Shown piece by piece: positions 62,901 through 64,000 of a stretch of DNA of 64,000 bases. Within the stretch, counting starts at the first letter, position 1, and every line of letters begins with the position of its first letter. The notes beneath the pieces are model-generated. The model had not been told where the DNA came from and ran no database searches. It saw nothing but the letters and a program-made list of their open reading frames with translations. This stretch comes from Diprion similis (lineage: Eukaryota; Arthropoda; Insecta; Hymenoptera; Diprionidae): contig NC_060108.1 of the NCBI RefSeq assembly GCF_021155765.1, positions 18,935,025-18,999,024 on the forward strand, read 5' to 3'. The translations under genes were made by a program, and so were the position numbers.

Positions 62901-63184
62901 ATAACGATCAAACCTGCGGAGAAAGCCAATGTCTTAATCGTCACTTGGCGAGGTGAACGTTTTCCGGATTAAAGAAATTTTTTTTGACTTCGTGCACACC
63001 ATAAACTGTTGATCAAACATTATGAAACGAGTCGTAAGATCATGTCTGAAAACGGTAACCCATCGAAGAAAAAAAAATCTTTATCTGCGTATTTAAATTA
63101 TTGCTGTCCAACAAGATTCTTTTGGTTGCTTATGCCCTCTTCTTCAGAGCTCTAAGTGATTATCATTGTTTTCTTGTTTTTTAG
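59962..63184. other. Gene-free stretch
   Basis: No coding, RNA or mobile-element feature could be supported. Short CA-rich repeats lie near 60,540-60,560. Confidence 0.5.
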
Positions 63185-63288
63185 CCAACATGTCTGAGCT
63201 TCCTCCATTAGCCGAAGAGTTTCCAAGCTTTCATCTTCCTACAGTAATAAATCTGTCAAGGCATAGCTTTGTGACTACGATGCCCTAG
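63185..63288 (+). CDS. Weak exon-like segment with start codon near the right edge
   Basis: A good acceptor (tgttttcttgttttttag) ends at 63,184. It is followed six bases later by an ATG in good context (ccaacATGTCT) that opens MSELPPLAEEFPSFHLPT. A donor-like acagtaata at 63,243 could end the exon; otherwise the frame stops at 63,288. It may be the first coding exon of a gene continuing to the right. No partner exon is certain. Confidence 0.22.
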
Positions 63289-63421
63289 TAAGATCTGTGC
63301 AGCCTGAGTGGGAACGGGGAAAGAGGGTAGCAAAAGATTTAAAGTGCACAATGCTATGAGAGGACGTAACTAAACGGTACGACTGTACTCGCCTTACGCC
63401 CCGATTCTGCTGAACTAATGA

Positions 63422-63598
63422 GCACTAATTTTCGAAATCTGTCGGCGCATTGAAGAGGAGTACAAACAAATCGGCCGTATTCCAGAGTTCTCGTGCCCTA
63501 ACCAGGCATTCAATTGCTCCGACGGTCTATGCTATGCTGACCCTTCAATGAAAGCGAACCAAATACGTACAGATTACCTATTACTAAGGTTATACTAG
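63422..63598 (+). CDS. Weak cysteine-containing coding-like segment
   Basis: An open frame without a start codon contains RIEEEYKQIGRIPEFSC and then CPNQAFNCSDGLCYADPS. The spacing C-x6-C-x4-C with FNCSDGLC is reminiscent of the first half of an LDL-receptor class A module, but the second half (CDG..DC) is absent. It may be a decayed exon or chance. Confidence 0.12.
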   Translation, partial: ALIFEICRRIEEEYKQIGRIPEFSCPNQAFNCSDGLCYADPSMKANQIRTDYLLLRLY

Positions 63599-64000
63599 GC
63601 CTCCTGTACTCCCCCGCATTTTCTATTACTCCAAGCCATTGACAGCCAGTCATTATGTCAGGATTGAGAACCAAACACACCGGCAAATATATGGCCGACC
63701 ACTGTGTACCCGGGGTCCTGGAGAGTAATAGGGAGGGGTGGTTTTATTCTATCGACATCACTACGACAGACAAGCGGACGTACAGATTGACTTTGAACGG
63801 TAACGTGATACGCAGCCATTCACACTCAGCTCCGTGAACAGGTACCTTGATATCCAGGGCGAGAAAAAACTCGGAGGGAATCACTCCGCCGATCTACGTT
63901 CGTATTAGAAGAATAACGTTTCACGAAACAAATGAAGCCCATACTTGGATATGTATTCATAATAATAAATCAATTCTAAAATATGGAATAAAATGTTAAT

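Overview
The window is a stretch of animal genomic DNA, most likely from an insect. The genes are split by short AT-rich introns (about 80-900 bp) with GT-AG borders. Their products (alsin, NOL10, MPHOSPH6, AKTIP/FTS, a UPF0598 protein, katanin p80) are metazoan housekeeping proteins. The compact gene block next to CpG-containing, gene-poor DNA would suit a hymenopteran such as a sawfly, but nothing here fixes the order or species. No bacterial, viral or organelle genes were seen. I placed exon borders by hand, using splice motifs, reading phase and homology remembered for each family. Phase closes across every junction given for the seven confident genes.

Left part, 1-35,666: a tight gene cluster. 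ALS2 (minus, cut by the left edge) is head-to-head with NOL10 (plus). A seven-transmembrane gustatory-receptor-like gene follows (plus, 12,147-14,228). MPHOSPH6 (minus) and AKTIP (plus) are head-to-head. A UPF0598 gene (minus) is tail-to-tail with AKTIP and about 1.5 kb from the divergent KATNB1 gene (plus, 22,814-35,666). KATNB1 carries a 5.6 kb intron before its last two small exons. That intron is the only large one in the cluster and holds a CTCF-like site, a polypyrimidine/G-rich switch and a hairpin.

Right part, 35,667-64,000: about 28 kb with no gene that I can identify. Its notable contents are a very strong G-quadruplex motif just past KATNB1, a CpG-rich promoter-like block at 44.36-44.70 kb (three copies of ATTGGCTAAT, two CRE palindromes and a 7-bp tandem repeat), two GC-rich exon-like open stretches on the minus strand (46.6 and 48.5 kb), a GC-rich block with a CTCF-like core (51.5 kb), a possible dispersed-repeat fragment (59.2 kb) and weak exon-like pieces at the right end. 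This region may hold distal promoters, 5' exons and long introns of a gene lying mainly outside the window, but that is inference.

The genes are not an operon. They serve separate cell functions: endosomal Rab5/Rac signalling (ALS2), ribosome and rRNA processing (NOL10, MPHOSPH6), vesicle transport (AKTIP) and microtubule severing (KATNB1). The most unusual protein is the receptor-like gene at 12.1 kb. The most unusual non-coding signals are the CCAAT/CRE block, the G-quadruplex and the three CTCF-like sites.
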